A stretch of DNA of 64,000 nt from Ferrigenium kumadai (GCF_018324385.1 NZ_AP019536.1:1426001-1490000), one strand, 5' to 3'; shown: positions 28,975 through 39,864, counted from the stretch's first letter. Notes: generated by a model from the sequence alone, not told the origin. Made by a program: numbers and translations.

Positions 28975-29967
28975 TCACGCTGCAGAAATAGCGACCACCG
29001 TGCGGCCATGCGCCCTGCCCTGCAACATCGAAGGAAAAACCCGCGGCAACTCGGCGAACGGCACGGTATGCACGACCTTGCCCAGCTGCTGCGGACGCAA
29101 ATCCGTAGCCAGGCGTTGCCAGATGAGGCGGCGCAACGGCATGGGAGTAGCGGCGGAATCGATGCCGATCAGGCGCACGCCGCGCAGGATGAACGGCATC
29201 ACCGTGGTGTGCAGTTCGATGCCGCCGGCATTGCCGAAGCTGGCGATCGCGCCGTTCTGCTGCATGGTGCGAGTCAGCCATGCCAAGGTCTCGCCGCCCA
29301 CCGCATCCAGCGCCCCTGCCCACTGTGCCCTCTCCAGCGGACGCGTGCCCATCGGCACATCTTTGCGCGACAGTATCTCGCTCGCCCCCAAGGATTTCAG
29401 GTAATCGTGCTCGCTCTCCTTGCCGGTCATGGCGACCACGTGATACCCGCGCTGGGCCAGCATCTCAATGGCAAGGCTCGCCACTCCGCCGGTCGCTCCC
29501 GTGACGATCACCTTGCCGTTTTCCGGGCTCAACTCATTCTGTTCCAGGCGGTGGATGGACAGTGCGGCGGTAAACCCCGCCGTACCCAGCGCCATCGCAT
29601 CGAACAGCGTCAATCCCTGCGGCAGCGACACCACCCAATCGGCGGGAACACGCACGTATTCGGCATATCCGCCGTCATGTTCCACCCCCATGCCATAGCC
29701 GGTAACCAACACCTCGTCGCCCGCCTTGAAGCGCGCATCAGCCGAGCTTTCCACCACGCCCGCCGCATCCACCCCGCCCACACATGGGAAACGGCGTATG
29801 ACTTTCCCGGCGCCCGTCGCGGCAAGCGCGTCCTTGTAGTTCACGCTGGAGTAATGAACACGGATGACGACCTCGCCTGGATCGAGATCGTCGAGCGACA
29901 ATTCGACGAAACGGCCTTGGGATTTACCGTTTTCGTCGAAGATGCGGTAAGCGGAAAATTTCTTCAT
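28975..29967 (-). CDS. acuI: Zinc-independent MDR quinone oxidoreductase, YhdH/AcuI (acrylyl-CoA reductase-like)
   Basis: A 330-residue medium-chain dehydrogenase/reductase. Features: SSVNYKDALAATG, PCVGGVDAAGVV, the NADPH-binding VIVTGATGGVASLAIEMLA and SFGNAGGIELHTTVMPFILRGV, all characteristic of the YhdH/AcuI group. AcuI members reduce acryloyl-CoA to propionyl-CoA with NADPH; YhdH is otherwise called a quinone oxidoreductase. The gene stands alone between the tRNA-Leu and TCA blocks, with a palindromic repeat upstream. Confidence 0.85.
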   Translation of the reverse strand: MKKFSAYRIFDENGKSQGRFVELSLDDLDPGEVVIRVHYSSVNYKDALAATGAGKVIRRFPCVGGVDAAGVVESSADARFKAGDEVLVTGYGMGVEHDGGYAEYVRVPADWVVSLPQGLTLFDAMALGTAGFTAALSIHRLEQNELSPENGKVIVTGATGGVASLAIEMLAQRGYHVVAMTGKESEHDYLKSLGASEILSRKDVPMGTRPLERAQWAGALDAVGGETLAWLTRTMQQNGAIASFGNAGGIELHTTVMPFILRGVRLIGIDSAATPMPLRRLIWQRLATDLRPQQLGKVVHTVPFAELPRVFPSMLQGRAHGRTVVAISAA

Positions 29968-29978
29968 GTTAGTTTCCT

Positions 29979-30067
29979 GTAGGTCAGGTTAGAGTAGCGC
30001 AACCCGACTTTTTTGCGGCATTCATTGGGGAAATTTGTCGGGTTACGCTATCGCTAACCCGACCTAC
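29979..30067. repeat. REP-like inverted repeat (GTAGGTC... family)
   Basis: Arms at 29979-30008 and 30037-30067 begin and end with GTAGGTC and GACCTAC and contain the motif GTCGGGTTACGC, facing each other across 28 bp. Imperfect pairing covers about 30 bp per arm. This kind of sequence recurs between genes in many proteobacterial genomes. It fills the gap between odhB and acuI and may act as an mRNA-stabilising or terminating hairpin. Confidence 0.75.
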
Positions 30068-30073
30068 GAATCA

Positions 30074-31222
30074 TCACAGATCCAGCAGCACCCGGCCCGG
30101 ATACTCAAGCGCTTCCTTGATGGCGACGAGGAACAGCACCGCATCCCGCCCGTCGATGATGCGATGATCATAGGACAGCGCGAGATAGTTCATCGGACGG
30201 ATCACTACCTGTCCGTTCTCGGCCACCGGCCGATCCTTCGTCGCATGGACGCCGAGGATGGCGCTCTGCGGCGGATTGATGATAGGGGTGGACAGCATGG
30301 AGCCGAACACGCCGCCGTTGGTGATGGAGAACGTGCCGCCGGTCAGCTCCTCCAGCGTGAGCTTGCCGTCCTTCGCGCGCGCGGCGAAATCGGCCACCTG
30401 CTTTTCGATGTCGGCAAAGGACAGTTTATCCGCGTCGCGGATGATGGGTACCACCAGGCCGCGCTCGCTACCGATGGCCACACCGATGTCGTAATAGCCG
30501 TGATAGATGATGTCGCTGCCGTCCACCGAGGCATTGACGACCGGGAACTTCTGCAGCGCCTGCACCACGGCCTTGACGAAGAAAGAAGTGAAGCCGAGCT
30601 TCACGCCATGCTTCTTCTCGAACGCGTCCTTGTACTTGTTGCGCAGCTCGATCACCGGCTGCATGTTCACTTCGTTGAAGGTCGTGAGGATCGCGGCGTT
30701 CTGCTGCGACTGCAGCAAGCGTTCGGCGATGCGCTGGCGGATTCGCGTCATCGGCACGCGCTGCTCAGGGCGATTGCCGGAAGGCGCAATGGCCGGAACG
30801 GATTGCGGCACGGCAGCCGGCTGCTGAACCGCGCTCAGCACATCCTCTTTGGTGACACGCCCGCCACGGCCACTGCCCTGCAGTTGGGCCGCATCGATCT
30901 CATGTTCGCGTGCGAGCTTGCGCACTGACGGCGGCACGGCAGCCGGCGCCTCGGCATGCACAGCCGGTTGCACCTCAGCAGCCGCAGCGGTATCGATCTG
31001 CGCGATCAGCTCACCGCTGGTCACTTTCTCGCCGTCGCCCTTCATGATTTTGGTCAGCACACCGCTCTTGGCAGCAGGCAGTTCCAGCACCACCTTGTCG
31101 GTTTCGATGTCGATCAGGTTCTCGCCCTCCTGTACCGCCTCGCCGGCATGCTTGTGCCAGGTCAGCAGCGTCGCCTCGGAAACAGACTCGGAGAGTTGCG
31201 GGACTTTTACGTCAATCAACAT
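30074..31222 (-). CDS. odhB: 2-oxoglutarate dehydrogenase E2, dihydrolipoamide succinyltransferase
   Basis: A 382-residue E2. The lipoyl domain has Lys43 in the motif [11 protein letters not shown] linker rich in Ala, Val and Pro leads to the peripheral subunit-binding domain ([13 protein letters not shown] ... [12 protein letters not shown]). The catalytic domain ends [19 protein letters not shown]. It transfers succinyl groups to CoA. The ribosome site (AGAGG) before its ATG lies inside the inverted repeat of a MITE-like element separating it from odhA. No E3 (lpd) gene follows. Confidence 0.96.
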   Translation of the reverse strand: MLIDVKVPQLSESVSEATLLTWHKHAGEAVQEGENLIDIETDKVVLELPAAKSGVLTKIMKGDGEKVTSGELIAQIDTAAAAEVQPAVHAEAPAAVPPSVRKLAREHEIDAAQLQGSGRGGRVTKEDVLSAVQQPAAVPQSVPAIAPSGNRPEQRVPMTRIRQRIAERLLQSQQNAAILTTFNEVNMQPVIELRNKYKDAFEKKHGVKLGFTSFFVKAVVQALQKFPVVNASVDGSDIIYHGYYDIGVAIGSERGLVVPIIRDADKLSFADIEKQVADFAARAKDGKLTLEELTGGTFSITNGGVFGSMLSTPIINPPQSAILGVHATKDRPVAENGQVVIRPMNYLALSYDHRIIDGRDAVLFLVAIKEALEYPGRVLLDL

Positions 31223-31225
31223 AGG

Positions 31226-31366
31226 GCACCTCTGATAAATTCAGTTTTTCGGGATGCAGCGCAAGGCGCACGGAGCGCAGCGAACGAGACATATCATTTG
31301 GATAGGCGAGAAAGCGAGCACCGCGCAACGCCGCGATGCGCCCGAAAAATGAATTTTCAGAGGTGC
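31226..31366. mobile_element. MITE-like element between odhA and odhB (copy 1)
   Basis: A 141-bp element with imperfect terminal inverted repeats of about 26-28 bp (31226-31253 and 31341-31366; ends GCACCTCTGA / TCAGAGGTGC). The interior shares GCAAGGCGCACGGAGC (31261-31276) and a later segment ending CGCGCAACGCCGC (about 31303-31334) with the element at 49848-50036, in the same orientation. No transposase is encoded. One end contains the odhA stop codon and the other the odhB Shine-Dalgarno sequence. No clear target duplication is visible. Confidence 0.8.
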
Positions 31367-34224
31367 TCATTGCGTCGATCTCCTGGATTATTCTTGACAT
31401 CCAGATCGGGACGGAAGGCCGCTTCGATCACCGCCTTCTGCTGTTCATTATGCACCGCAAGATAGCCCGCCGCCGGGGCGGCGGAAGAGGCGCGCAGCGC
31501 GTAGTCGAGGCGCATGCCCTTCCGCATGTGGCGCAGCAGGTAATGCTGGATGCGGTGCCATGCGCCCTGATTGCCAGGCTCTTCCTGGCACCAAACCAGT
31601 TCGCCGGCATTCGGATAGGCAGCGATCTGCGCAGTGAAGTCGTCATGCGGGAACGGGTACAGCTGCTCGATGCGGATGATCGCCATATCAGAGATACCCT
31701 TGGCGCGCCGCGCGGCAAGCAGCTCGTAATACACCTTGCCGCTGCACGCGATGATGCGGCGCACCTTGCCGGCATCCAGAGCATCCACCTCGGGGATGAC
31801 CGGCTGGAAGCGCCCCTGCGTCAGGTCGGAGAGCGGCGAAGCCGCGTCCTTGCTGCGCAGCAGGCTCTTGGGCGTGAACACGATCAGCGGCTTTCTCATG
31901 GGACGCAGCATCTGGCGGCGCAGCAGGTGGAACATCTGCGCCGGCGAGGAGGGAATGCACACCTGGATGTTGTAGTCGGCGCACAGCTGCAGGTAACGTT
32001 CGATGCGCCCCGAGGAATGCTCCGCACCCTGACCTTCGTAGCCGTGAGGCAACAGCATCACCAGCCCGCACATCCGTCCCCACTTCACCTCGCCGGAGGC
32101 GATGAACTGGTCGATCACCACTTGCGCGCCGTTGGCAAAGTCGCCGAACTGCGCCTCCCACAGCACCAGCGAATCCGGCTCGGCGGTGGCATAGCCGTAT
32201 TCGAAGCCGAGCACTGCTTCCTCGGATAGCAACGAATCGACCACCACGAAGTCCGCCTGATCGGGCGAAAGATGCTGCAACGGCGTGTAAGCGCCCTCGT
32301 GCCACTCCTTGCGATTCTGGTCGTGCCAAGTGGCGTGGCGATGAAAGAAAGTGCCGCGCCGGCAGTCCTGTCCGGTCAGTCGCACCGGACAACCCTCGGT
32401 GAGCAGCGTGGCATAAGCCAGATTCTCCGCCATCCCCCAGTCCAGCGACAGTTCGCCCTTCGCCATGGCAACGCGGTCCTCGACGATCTTTTGCACGCGG
32501 GCATGCAGCGTAAAATTCTCCGGCACGGTGGTAAGCGGCGCGGCAAGCTGGCGCAAGCGCTCCAAAGGCACCGCGGTATCCACCGCCGCATCCCACGGCA
32601 CGTCGCGCTTGAAACGGGTCCAGTTGGCACGCTCGACCAGTGCCGGTGCCAGTTCGACGATATTGCGCCCCTCATCCAGCGCCTTGCGGTAGTCCGCGAT
32701 CATCGCTTCGGCCTCATCGGGCTGAACCACGCCCTGCTCAGCCAGTTGCTGCGCATAGCGCGTGCGCGTGCCGGGATGCTGGCGGATGAAGCGGTACATG
32801 AACGGTTGTGTCACCAGCGGCTCGTCCTGTTCGTTGTGCCCCAGCTTGCGGAAGCACACCAGGTCGATCACCACATCGCGATTGAACTGCATGCGATAGT
32901 CCAGGGCGATCTCGGTGATCAGCAGCACCGCCTCTGGATCGTCCGCATTCACATGGAAGATGGGTGCATCGATCATCTTCGCCACGTCGCTGCAATAGGC
33001 GCTGGAGCGCGTATCTCGCGCGTCCGACGCAGTGAAGCCGATCTGGTTGTTGATGATGATATGAATCGTCCCGCCGGTACGGTAGCCGCGCGTCTGAGAC
33101 ATGTTCAGCGTCTCCATCACCACCCCTTGCCCGGCGAACGCGGCATCGCCATGCAACAGGATGGGGATCACCCTGTTGCCATCGTGATCACCGCAGCGGT
33201 GCTGGCGCGCTCGCACCGAGCCTTCCACCACCGGATCGACACTCTCCAGGTGCGAGGGATTGAAGGCCAGCGCGACATGCAGAGAGCCGCCTGGGGTTGC
33301 GATGTTCGCCGAGAAGCCCTGGTGGTATTTCACGTCGCCGGAAGTCAGGTGTTCGGCGTGAACGCCCTCGAATTCGGCGAACAGCATCTTCGGCTGCTTG
33401 CCGAGGATGTTGACCAGTACGTTGAGGCGCCCGCGGTGTGCCATGCCGATCACCGCCTCCAGTGCGCCCTGCTTGCCGCAGCGCTGCAGCAAGTGGTCGA
33501 GCAGCGGAACCAGCGTATCGCCGCCCTCCAGCGAGAAGCGCTTCTGCCCGACGTATTTGGTGTGCAGGTAACGCTCCAGCGTCTCGGCGGCGGTCAGCCG
33601 TTCGAGGATATGGCGCCGTTGCGCGGCGTCGTAGCCGGGCAGCCCGCGCACGCTCTCCAGGCGGTTCTGGATCCAGCGTTTCTGGCCCACGTCGCTGATG
33701 TACATGTACTCCGCGCCGATGCTTCCGCAATAGGTCTGGCGCAGCAGTTTGAGGATCTCGCGCAGGGTCATGCGCGCCCCTCCGACCAATGAGCCGGTGT
33801 CGAACGTGGTGTCCATGTCGGCCTCGCCCAGGCCATAATACGCCGGATCGAGCTCGGCGATCACGGGCTTGGCATGGCGGTTCAGGGGATCGAGGTTGGC
33901 GACGCGCACGCCGAGGAAACGGTGCGCGTTGATGAGTTGCAGCACATAGACCTGCTTGCGCTCCAGCTCCGCATCCGGCGCAATCGCGCTGCTGACGGTC
34001 GTTTTCGGCATGGCGGCGAAGGCCTGCTGGATCTTGCGGTGCGCCTGGTCGTGCGCGCCACCCGGCAGTGGCGGCAGCGCATCGAAATAGGCCTTCCATT
34101 CGGCTGTCACCGACTTCGGGTCGGCCAGGTATTGCTCGTACAATTCCTCGATGAAGGGCGCATTCGCACCGAACAGCAGCGAGCTGCCCTGCATCAGTTT
34201 CAGGAAATTGGCCGGTTCGTTCAA
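31357..34224 (-). CDS. odhA: 2-oxoglutarate dehydrogenase E1
   Basis: Using the TTG at 34224 (overlapping the gltA TGA, with GGAG just upstream) the protein has 955 residues, usual for OdhA/SucA. The N-terminus [20 protein letters not shown] is typical. The thiamine diphosphate region includes [20 protein letters not shown], and [10 protein letters not shown] and VFTPKSLLR are conserved. It decarboxylates 2-oxoglutarate and succinylates the E2 lipoyl group. The last codons (EHL and stop) lie within the terminal repeat of the MITE-like element. A longer upstream frame overlaps gltA and is rejected. Confidence 0.95.
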   Translation of the reverse strand: MNEPANFLKLMQGSSLLFGANAPFIEELYEQYLADPKSVTAEWKAYFDALPPLPGGAHDQAHRKIQQAFAAMPKTTVSSAIAPDAELERKQVYVLQLINAHRFLGVRVANLDPLNRHAKPVIAELDPAYYGLGEADMDTTFDTGSLVGGARMTLREILKLLRQTYCGSIGAEYMYISDVGQKRWIQNRLESVRGLPGYDAAQRRHILERLTAAETLERYLHTKYVGQKRFSLEGGDTLVPLLDHLLQRCGKQGALEAVIGMAHRGRLNVLVNILGKQPKMLFAEFEGVHAEHLTSGDVKYHQGFSANIATPGGSLHVALAFNPSHLESVDPVVEGSVRARQHRCGDHDGNRVIPILLHGDAAFAGQGVVMETLNMSQTRGYRTGGTIHIIINNQIGFTASDARDTRSSAYCSDVAKMIDAPIFHVNADDPEAVLLITEIALDYRMQFNRDVVIDLVCFRKLGHNEQDEPLVTQPFMYRFIRQHPGTRTRYAQQLAEQGVVQPDEAEAMIADYRKALDEGRNIVELAPALVERANWTRFKRDVPWDAAVDTAVPLERLRQLAAPLTTVPENFTLHARVQKIVEDRVAMAKGELSLDWGMAENLAYATLLTEGCPVRLTGQDCRRGTFFHRHATWHDQNRKEWHEGAYTPLQHLSPDQADFVVVDSLLSEEAVLGFEYGYATAEPDSLVLWEAQFGDFANGAQVVIDQFIASGEVKWGRMCGLVMLLPHGYEGQGAEHSSGRIERYLQLCADYNIQVCIPSSPAQMFHLLRRQMLRPMRKPLIVFTPKSLLRSKDAASPLSDLTQGRFQPVIPEVDALDAGKVRRIIACSGKVYYELLAARRAKGISDMAIIRIEQLYPFPHDDFTAQIAAYPNAGELVWCQEEPGNQGAWHRIQHYLLRHMRKGMRLDYALRASSAAPAAGYLAVHNEQQKAVIEAAFRPDLDVKNNPGDRRNEHL

Positions 34225-35510
34225 CGCTTCTCCATCGGCACGAAATCGCGCTTGAGCGCGCCGCGATACAGCTGGCGCGGACGGCCGATCTTGTGCTCGC
34301 TGTCGCCGATCATCTCGTTCCACTGCGACACCCAGCCGATGGTGCGAGCCAGCGCGAAGATCACCGTGAACATATTGGTCGGGATGCCGATCGCACGCAG
34401 CACGATGCCGGAATAGAAATCCACGTTCGGATACAGCTTGCGCTCGATGAAATACGGGTCGCTCAACGCAGTGCGCTCCAGTTCCATCGCCAACTCGAAC
34501 AGCTTGTTGTTCTCCAGCTTGAGCTCCTTGAGCACTTCGTAACAGGTCTCGCGCATCACATTGGCGCGCGGGTCCATGTTCTTGTATACCCGGTGACCGA
34601 AGCCCATCAGGCGGTACTTCTTGTCCTTTACACCCTGCACGTACTCGGCCACGCGCGACACATCGCCGATCTCTTCCAGCATCTTCAGCGCAGCCTCGTT
34701 CGCGCCGCCGTGAGCCGGACCCCACAGCGCCGCGATACCGGAAGCGACGCAGGCGAACGGGTTCGCGCCGCTCGAACCGGCCAGGCGCACGGTCGAGGTC
34801 GAAGCATTCTGCTCGTGATCTGCATGCAGGATGAAGATACGCTCCAGCGCACGCACCAGCAACGGGTTGGGCACATAGTCGTCCGCCGGCGTGGCAAACA
34901 TCATGTACAGGAAATTCTCCACGTAGCTGAACTTGTTCTTCGGGTACATGAACGGCTCGCCGACGTTGTACTTGTACGCCATGGCCGCCAGTGTCGGCAC
35001 CTTGGCCAGCAAGCGGTGTGCCGATATCTCGCGATGCTGCGGATTACTAATGTCCAGCGAGTCGTGATAGAACGCCGACAGCGCGCCGACCACACCAACC
35101 ATCACCGCCATTGGATGTGCGTCGCGGCGGAAGCCGTTGAAGAAACGCGCAAGCTGGTCGTGCACCATGGTATGGTGGGTGATGATCTGCCTGAACTCCG
35201 TCTTTTGCGCGGCGTTGGGCAGTTCGCCGTTCAGCAGCAGATAGCACACCTCGAGGAAGTCCGATTTCTCCGCCAGCTGTTCGATGGGATAGCCGCGATA
35301 GAAAAGCAGCCCCGCATCGCCATCGATGAAGGTAATCGCGGAGGTGCAGCTCGCCGTGGCGAAGAACGCCGGGTCGTAGGTGAATACGCCGAGCTTGTTC
35401 AGGCCGCGCATGTCCACCACATCCGGCCCCAGCGTGCCGGACAAGATAGGCAGTTCGATGCTGCGCCCGTCATCCAGGGTCAGCGTTGCGGTGCGTTGTT
35501 TATTCTCCAT
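34221..35510 (-). CDS. gltA: Citrate synthase (type II, hexameric)
   Basis: A 429-residue citrate synthase beginning [14 protein letters not shown] after AGGAGG. It contains [21 protein letters not shown], the catalytic His regions in [12 protein letters not shown] and [15 protein letters not shown], and [15 protein letters not shown]. It condenses oxaloacetate with acetyl-CoA. Its stop overlaps the TTG start of odhA, so the two are translationally coupled. Confidence 0.97.
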   Translation of the reverse strand: MENKQRTATLTLDDGRSIELPILSGTLGPDVVDMRGLNKLGVFTYDPAFFATASCTSAITFIDGDAGLLFYRGYPIEQLAEKSDFLEVCYLLLNGELPNAAQKTEFRQIITHHTMVHDQLARFFNGFRRDAHPMAVMVGVVGALSAFYHDSLDISNPQHREISAHRLLAKVPTLAAMAYKYNVGEPFMYPKNKFSYVENFLYMMFATPADDYVPNPLLVRALERIFILHADHEQNASTSTVRLAGSSGANPFACVASGIAALWGPAHGGANEAALKMLEEIGDVSRVAEYVQGVKDKKYRLMGFGHRVYKNMDPRANVMRETCYEVLKELKLENNKLFELAMELERTALSDPYFIERKLYPNVDFYSGIVLRAIGIPTNMFTVIFALARTIGWVSQWNEMIGDSEHKIGRPRQLYRGALKRDFVPMEKR

Positions 35511-35538
35511 CGATATTCCTCCTGCATTGGGCTCGCCT

Positions 35539-35772
35539 TCAGACCGCCCTGATTTTTTCCAGCAACGCTTGCTGTTCGCCGCGCGTCGCATCCTGTTTGC
35601 CAGCAATCATATCCCAGAGCGGGTTGTCGGGCATATCCAGCAATACCTCAAAGGCATCTCGCTCCGTCTCGTCGAGCTGCGCGTAATGTGCCTCGATGAA
35701 GCGTCCAAGCACGATATCCAGCTCCAGCAAACCGCGCCGCGCACGCCAGCGCACCCTCTCCAGATTCTTCAT
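35539..35772 (-). CDS. sdhE: FAD assembly factor SdhE
   Basis: A 77-residue protein with the SdhE signature [18 protein letters not shown] (RGxxE motif) and the pattern [14 protein letters not shown]. It promotes covalent flavinylation of SdhA. The ATG at 35772 overlaps the sdhB stop by 4 bp, and gltA begins 28 bp downstream. Confidence 0.94.
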   Translation of the reverse strand: MKNLERVRWRARRGLLELDIVLGRFIEAHYAQLDETERDAFEVLLDMPDNPLWDMIAGKQDATRGEQQALLEKIRAV

Positions 35773-36464
35773 ACCAGCCGCCTGACCATCATATCCTTGA
35801 TATTGCCGATGGCCTCGGTCGGGTTCAGCTCCTTGGGGCACACATCCACACAATTCATGATGGTGTGGCAGCGAAACAGGCGGTACGGGTCTTCCAGATC
35901 GTCCAGTCGTTCTCTGCTCGCATGGTCTCGCGTGTCGGCGAGGAAACGATAGGCCTGCAGCAACCCGGCGGGGCCGACGAACTTATCCGGGTTCCACCAG
36001 AACGACGGACAGGCTGTGGAACAACAGGCGCACAGGATGCACTCGTACAGACCGTTCAGGTGCGCGCGCTGTGCGGGCGACTGCAGCCGTTCGGTCTCCG
36101 GCGGCGGATCGTTGTTGATCAGGTAGGGCTTGATCGAATGGTATTGCTTGAAGAACTGCGTCATGTCCACGATCAGGTCGCGGATTACAGGCAGCCCCGG
36201 CAGCGGGCGCAACGTGATTGGCTCCTTCAGCGACGAGAGCGGCGTGATGCAGGCCAGACCGTTGCGGCCGTTGATGTTCATCGCATCCGAACCGCACACC
36301 CCCTCGCGGCAGGACTTGCGCAACGACAGGGAATCGTCCTGCTCCTTCAGCAGCAGCAAGGCATCCAGCAGCATCTTGCCCGCGGGTTCGATGTCCAGGT
36401 CGTAGTCCTGCATGTACGGCGCGGCATCCGTGTCAGGGTTGTAGCGGTAGATATGGAATTTCAT
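35769..36464 (-). CDS. sdhB: Succinate dehydrogenase iron-sulfur subunit
   Basis: A 231-residue SdhB. The 2Fe-2S site is SCREGVCGSDAMNINGRNGLAC. The C-terminal half has CILCACCSTACPS and CHTIMNCVDVCPKELNP for the 4Fe-4S and 3Fe-4S clusters. It carries electrons from SdhA FAD to quinone. It lies 12 bp after sdhA. Confidence 0.97.
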   Translation of the reverse strand: MKFHIYRYNPDTDAAPYMQDYDLDIEPAGKMLLDALLLLKEQDDSLSLRKSCREGVCGSDAMNINGRNGLACITPLSSLKEPITLRPLPGLPVIRDLIVDMTQFFKQYHSIKPYLINNDPPPETERLQSPAQRAHLNGLYECILCACCSTACPSFWWNPDKFVGPAGLLQAYRFLADTRDHASRERLDDLEDPYRLFRCHTIMNCVDVCPKELNPTEAIGNIKDMMVRRLV

Positions 36465-36476
36465 CTCCAGACCTCT

Positions 36477-38240
36477 CTAATAGACGCGTGCTTTGAGCGG
36501 GAACGATTCCACCGTCAGCGATTTCAGGCGCACCGGTTTGTAATCGAGTCGATGATCCTCGCGGAAATACAGGCTGTGCTTGAGCCAGTTCTGATCGTCG
36601 CGCTGCGGGAAGTCATCGCGAGCATGCGCGCCACGGCTCTCCTGGCGCGCCGCAGCCGAAACCATCGTCGCCTGTGCGACCTCGATCAGGTTGTCCAACT
36701 CCAGCGCCTCGATGCGTGCGGTGTTGAATACCCTGCTCTTGTCGCCGATCCCGGTACGGGCGACACGCTCGGCGACCTGTTTGATCTGTTCGACGCCCTC
36801 CGCCAGCAGTTCGGGAAAGCGGAACACGCCGCAATGTTTCTGCATCACCTTGCGCATCTCATTCCCCACCTCGGCGACGCGCTCGCCGTTCTGCTGGTTT
36901 TCCAGCCGGGCCAGCCGGGCCAACGGACGCTCGGCGGCATCGGCGGGCAGCGGCTTGGGATGCGGGTGGTTCTGCAAGTCCTCGATGATCTGCCGCCCCG
37001 CCTCGCGCCCGAAAACCAGCAAGTCGAGCAGCGAGTTGCAGCCCAATCGATTCGCCCCATGCACCGACACACAGGCGCATTCGCCCACCGCATACAGGCC
37101 GCGCACCACTTCGTCAGGTCCGGTCTTGTAGGGAGCGACCACCTGACCGTGGTAATTGGTCGGGATGCCGCCCATCATGTAGTGCGCGGTCGGCACGACG
37201 GGGATGGGAGATATCGCCGGATCGACGTGGGCGAACTTCAGCGCGATCTCGCGAATGCCGGGCAGGCGCTGCTTGATCACCTCGTCGCCGAGGTGGTCGA
37301 GTTTGAGCAGGATGTGGTCGCCGTACGGGCCGCAGCCGCGCCCCTCGTTGATCTCCACGGTGATCGCGCGAGACACCACGTCGCGGCTGGCGAGGTCTTT
37401 TGCGGTCGGCGCGTAGCGCTCCATGAAGCGCTCCCCGTTCTTGTTCACCAGGTAGCCACCCTCGCCTCGCACTCCCTCGGAGATCAGCACGCCCGCGCCG
37501 TAGACGCCGGTGGGATGGAACTGGAAGAACTCCATGTCCTCCAGCGGAATACCGGCGCGCGCCGCCATGCCGAGGCCGTCGCCGGTATTGATGTAGGCAT
37601 TGGTGCTGGAGGCGAAGATGCGGCCTGCGCCGCCGGTGGCGAACAGCGTGGCGCGCGCCTGGAAGATCATCACCTCACCGGTCTCGATCTCCATCGCGGT
37701 GACGCCGAGCACGTCGCCGTCCTCGTCGCGGATCAGGTCGAGCGCCATCCACTCGATGAAAAAATGCGTGTTGGCCTTTACGTTCTGCTGGTACAGCGTG
37801 TGCAGCATGGCGTGGCCTGTGCGGTCGGCGGCCGCACAGGCGCGCTGCACCGGGGTCTTGCCGTAATCCTGCATGTGGCCGCCGAACGGCCGCTGGTAGA
37901 TCTTGCCGCTATCGAGCCGGTCGAACGGCATACCGAAGTGCTCCAGCTCGTACACCACCTCGGGCGCGGCGCGGCACATGAACTCGATGGCGTCCTGGTC
38001 GCCGAGGTAATCCGATCCTTTCACCGTGTCATACATGTGCCAGTGCCAGTTGTCCTCATTGACGTTACCCAACGATGCGGCGATGCCGCCCTGCGCCGCG
38101 ACGGTATGCGAGCGTGTCGGAAACACCTTGGACAGCACCGCCACCTTCAGTCCGGCCTGCGCCAGCTGCAACGCCGCGCGCATCCCCGCGCCGCCCGCGC
38201 CGACCACCACTACATCGAAAGTCCGTTTCGCTACCGTCAT
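36477..38240 (-). CDS. sdhA: Succinate dehydrogenase flavoprotein subunit
   Basis: A 587-residue SdhA starting at ATG 38240, which shares a base with the sdhD stop. FAD-binding [17 protein letters not shown], the flavin-linked His45 in [12 protein letters not shown], the active-site [11 protein letters not shown] arginine loop, [10 protein letters not shown] and the C-terminal [13 protein letters not shown] are all present. It oxidises succinate to fumarate at complex II. Confidence 0.97.
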   Translation of the reverse strand: MTVAKRTFDVVVVGAGGAGMRAALQLAQAGLKVAVLSKVFPTRSHTVAAQGGIAASLGNVNEDNWHWHMYDTVKGSDYLGDQDAIEFMCRAAPEVVYELEHFGMPFDRLDSGKIYQRPFGGHMQDYGKTPVQRACAAADRTGHAMLHTLYQQNVKANTHFFIEWMALDLIRDEDGDVLGVTAMEIETGEVMIFQARATLFATGGAGRIFASSTNAYINTGDGLGMAARAGIPLEDMEFFQFHPTGVYGAGVLISEGVRGEGGYLVNKNGERFMERYAPTAKDLASRDVVSRAITVEINEGRGCGPYGDHILLKLDHLGDEVIKQRLPGIREIALKFAHVDPAISPIPVVPTAHYMMGGIPTNYHGQVVAPYKTGPDEVVRGLYAVGECACVSVHGANRLGCNSLLDLLVFGREAGRQIIEDLQNHPHPKPLPADAAERPLARLARLENQQNGERVAEVGNEMRKVMQKHCGVFRFPELLAEGVEQIKQVAERVARTGIGDKSRVFNTARIEALELDNLIEVAQATMVSAAARQESRGAHARDDFPQRDDQNWLKHSLYFREDHRLDYKPVRLKSLTVESFPLKARVY

Positions 38241-38587
38241 CACATTCCCCACAGGATTTGCACCGACCAGATCGTGTAAAACATCATCGCCAGGATCACC
38301 AGCACGTGGATAGCCAGGCGGACGCCCGCCGGCTTCACGTAATCCATCACGATGTCGCGCACGCCGATCCACGCGTGGTAATACAGGCTCAGCAGGAACA
38401 GCAAGGTGAAGCTGCGCACCCACTGACTGGAGAACAAGGCGGTCCAGATGTCGTAATTCAGGTACGGCTGCCACAGCAGCCAGGCGGCCAGAGCCACCGA
38501 ATAAACTGCCATCACCGCCGCCGTGACACGCTGGATCAGCCAGTCGCGCAGACCGTAATGCGCGCCAACAACGATGCGGTTCACCAT
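38240..38587 (-). CDS. sdhD: Succinate dehydrogenase membrane anchor SdhD
   Basis: A 115-residue three-helix membrane protein beginning [20 protein letters not shown], with the quinone/haem region [20 protein letters not shown]. The ATG at 38587 overlaps sdhC by 7 bp; the long upstream frame only shadows sdhC. Confidence 0.93.
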   Translation of the reverse strand: MVNRIVVGAHYGLRDWLIQRVTAAVMAVYSVALAAWLLWQPYLNYDIWTALFSSQWVRSFTLLFLLSLYYHAWIGVRDIVMDYVKPAGVRLAIHVLVILAMMFYTIWSVQILWGM

Positions 38588-38955
38588 AGCTTCGCTCCCA
38601 GAACAACGGTCAACAGGATACTCACTGCCAGGACTACCTTGCTGCCGTATCGAGCCCCGGCGAGATCGGAGCCGATGCGCAGATCGATCAGCAGGTAGCG
38701 GATACCCGCGCAGAAGTGGTGCAGGAAAGCCCACAACAGGCCCAGCATCATCAGCTTGGGCAGCGGCTGAGCCAGCAAGTCGAGCAATTGGGTATGAGTC
38801 TCGATGGAGCTGAGGCTGTATTGCAACGACAACAACAGCAGCGGCAGCGCAATGAACAGCAACAGGCCGCTGATGCGGTGGAGGATGGAAACGAGGCCGG
38901 GGAGCGGCAGCTTGATCTGATAGAGGGCGAGGTGTCTGGGGCGTTCTTTTTTCAT
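38581..38955 (-). CDS. sdhC: Succinate dehydrogenase cytochrome b556 subunit SdhC
   Basis: A 124-residue three-helix protein starting [20 protein letters not shown]. It has the signature [13 protein letters not shown] and the haem-ligand segment [15 protein letters not shown] (His80). It is the first gene of the sdhCDAB-sdhE-gltA-odhA-odhB operon. The ribosome site is weak. Confidence 0.94.
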   Translation of the reverse strand: MKKERPRHLALYQIKLPLPGLVSILHRISGLLLFIALPLLLLSLQYSLSSIETHTQLLDLLAQPLPKLMMLGLLWAFLHHFCAGIRYLLIDLRIGSDLAGARYGSKVVLAVSILLTVVLGAKLW

Positions 38956-39124
38956 TATTTGTCGCAACCAAGCTGTGAACACAGGCGCGATATTACACCC
39001 GATACCAGGCCGTTTGTTCTGGGGGGCATCACGTAATCTTCGAATAACCGCCCCTCCGGCAACGGCAATCCCTGCAGTCCAAAATACATCGCATAACCCA
39101 TTGAGCAATAGATTATTAAATCCC

Positions 39125-39523
39125 ATGCTAATCAAAATGCGATGCAATCCGGCTTTGCTTCAATCACTTGCTAAAGCAGAATCCTCGCTTATGACGGCAT
39201 TCAAAAAACTAAAAACAATCAGGATGTTCGAAAAGCAGCACTTGCCGCATCTTCGCACTCACGAAGATTTCGACATCGTCATTGAAGTCGGCTTCCATCA
39301 GGAAAACGGCACTCCGCTCACCCTCAAGGGCTTGGTGCTGCTGAACATCACATCGCCGGCCACCGTGCAGCGACGTATCTGCGCCCTGGTGGAGCGCGGC
39401 GTCATCACCCGCACGCGCTGCCCGTCGGACCGACGCAGCGTCGAACTGGGCGTTTCGACCCAGACCCGCGAACTGATCGAGCGTTATGTCCATATGTTTT
39501 CCACCATCAACGAAATCCGGTAA
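39125..39523 (+). CDS. Small winged-helix, MarR-like transcriptional regulator
   Basis: From ATG 39125 the protein has 132 residues. The C-terminal 90 residues read like a winged helix: LKGLVLLNITSPATVQRRICALVERGVITRTRCPSDRRSVELGVSTQTRELIERY, with a recognition helix (SPATVQRRI) and a wing (CPSDRRSVELG). This is MarR-like. Several starts are possible (39125, 39137, 39191, 39224) and none has a strong ribosome site. It diverges from sdhC and abuts an RRM-like gene, so regulation of the TCA genes is a plausible guess. Confidence 0.6.
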   Translation: MLIKMRCNPALLQSLAKAESSLMTAFKKLKTIRMFEKQHLPHLRTHEDFDIVIEVGFHQENGTPLTLKGLVLLNITSPATVQRRICALVERGVITRTRCPSDRRSVELGVSTQTRELIERYVHMFSTINEIR

Positions 39524-39778
39524 ATGATGAAACAGTTGCTGATCGACCTCACTGGACTGACCGACGAAAACCACATACGCAAAATCGTCTCCGAATTCCT
39601 CTCGTCTTTCGGTGAAGTAACCACCCTGAAAATCTTTGACCTGCCGGAACACGACAGCAGAATCATCCTCATCACCATGAACAGCCAGCAAGCGGCAACC
39701 GACGCCATGAATCATCTCGGGTTGATGTCCTTCGGCGAGCGTTCCCTGGTCATCACCGCTCCCAGGTCGCGCGCCTGA
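39524..39778 (+). CDS. Small RRM-fold-like protein (84 aa), function unknown
   Basis: Its ATG immediately follows the MarR-like stop (TAAATGATG), so it is probably coupled. The pattern fits an RNA-recognition-motif fold: beta1 KQLLIDLTGLT, helix DENHIRKIVSEFLSSFG, beta2 EVTTLKIFD, beta3 SRIILITMNS, helix QQAATDAMNHL and beta4 RSLVITAP. The aromatic RNP residues normally stacking on RNA are missing, so it may bind protein or nucleic acid differently. I do not recognise a named family. Confidence 0.6.
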   Translation: MMKQLLIDLTGLTDENHIRKIVSEFLSSFGEVTTLKIFDLPEHDSRIILITMNSQQAATDAMNHLGLMSFGERSLVITAPRSRA

Positions 39779-39864
39779 CCCCTGTTCCCATACAGGCAAG
39801 TTCCCCTTTGTCTGCCCGGAAAACACTGGCAGAATGAGGCCATCATCTTCCTCGTGAGGCCGCC

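Noticed and set aside
31212..31370. A short open frame spanning the odhA-odhB repeat element
   Set aside because: It translates the repeat itself; it may be read to keep ribosomes moving, but I do not call it a gene.
35865..38279. An 804-codon open frame opposite sdhB and sdhA
   Set aside because: Antisense to sdhB and sdhA, both unmistakable.
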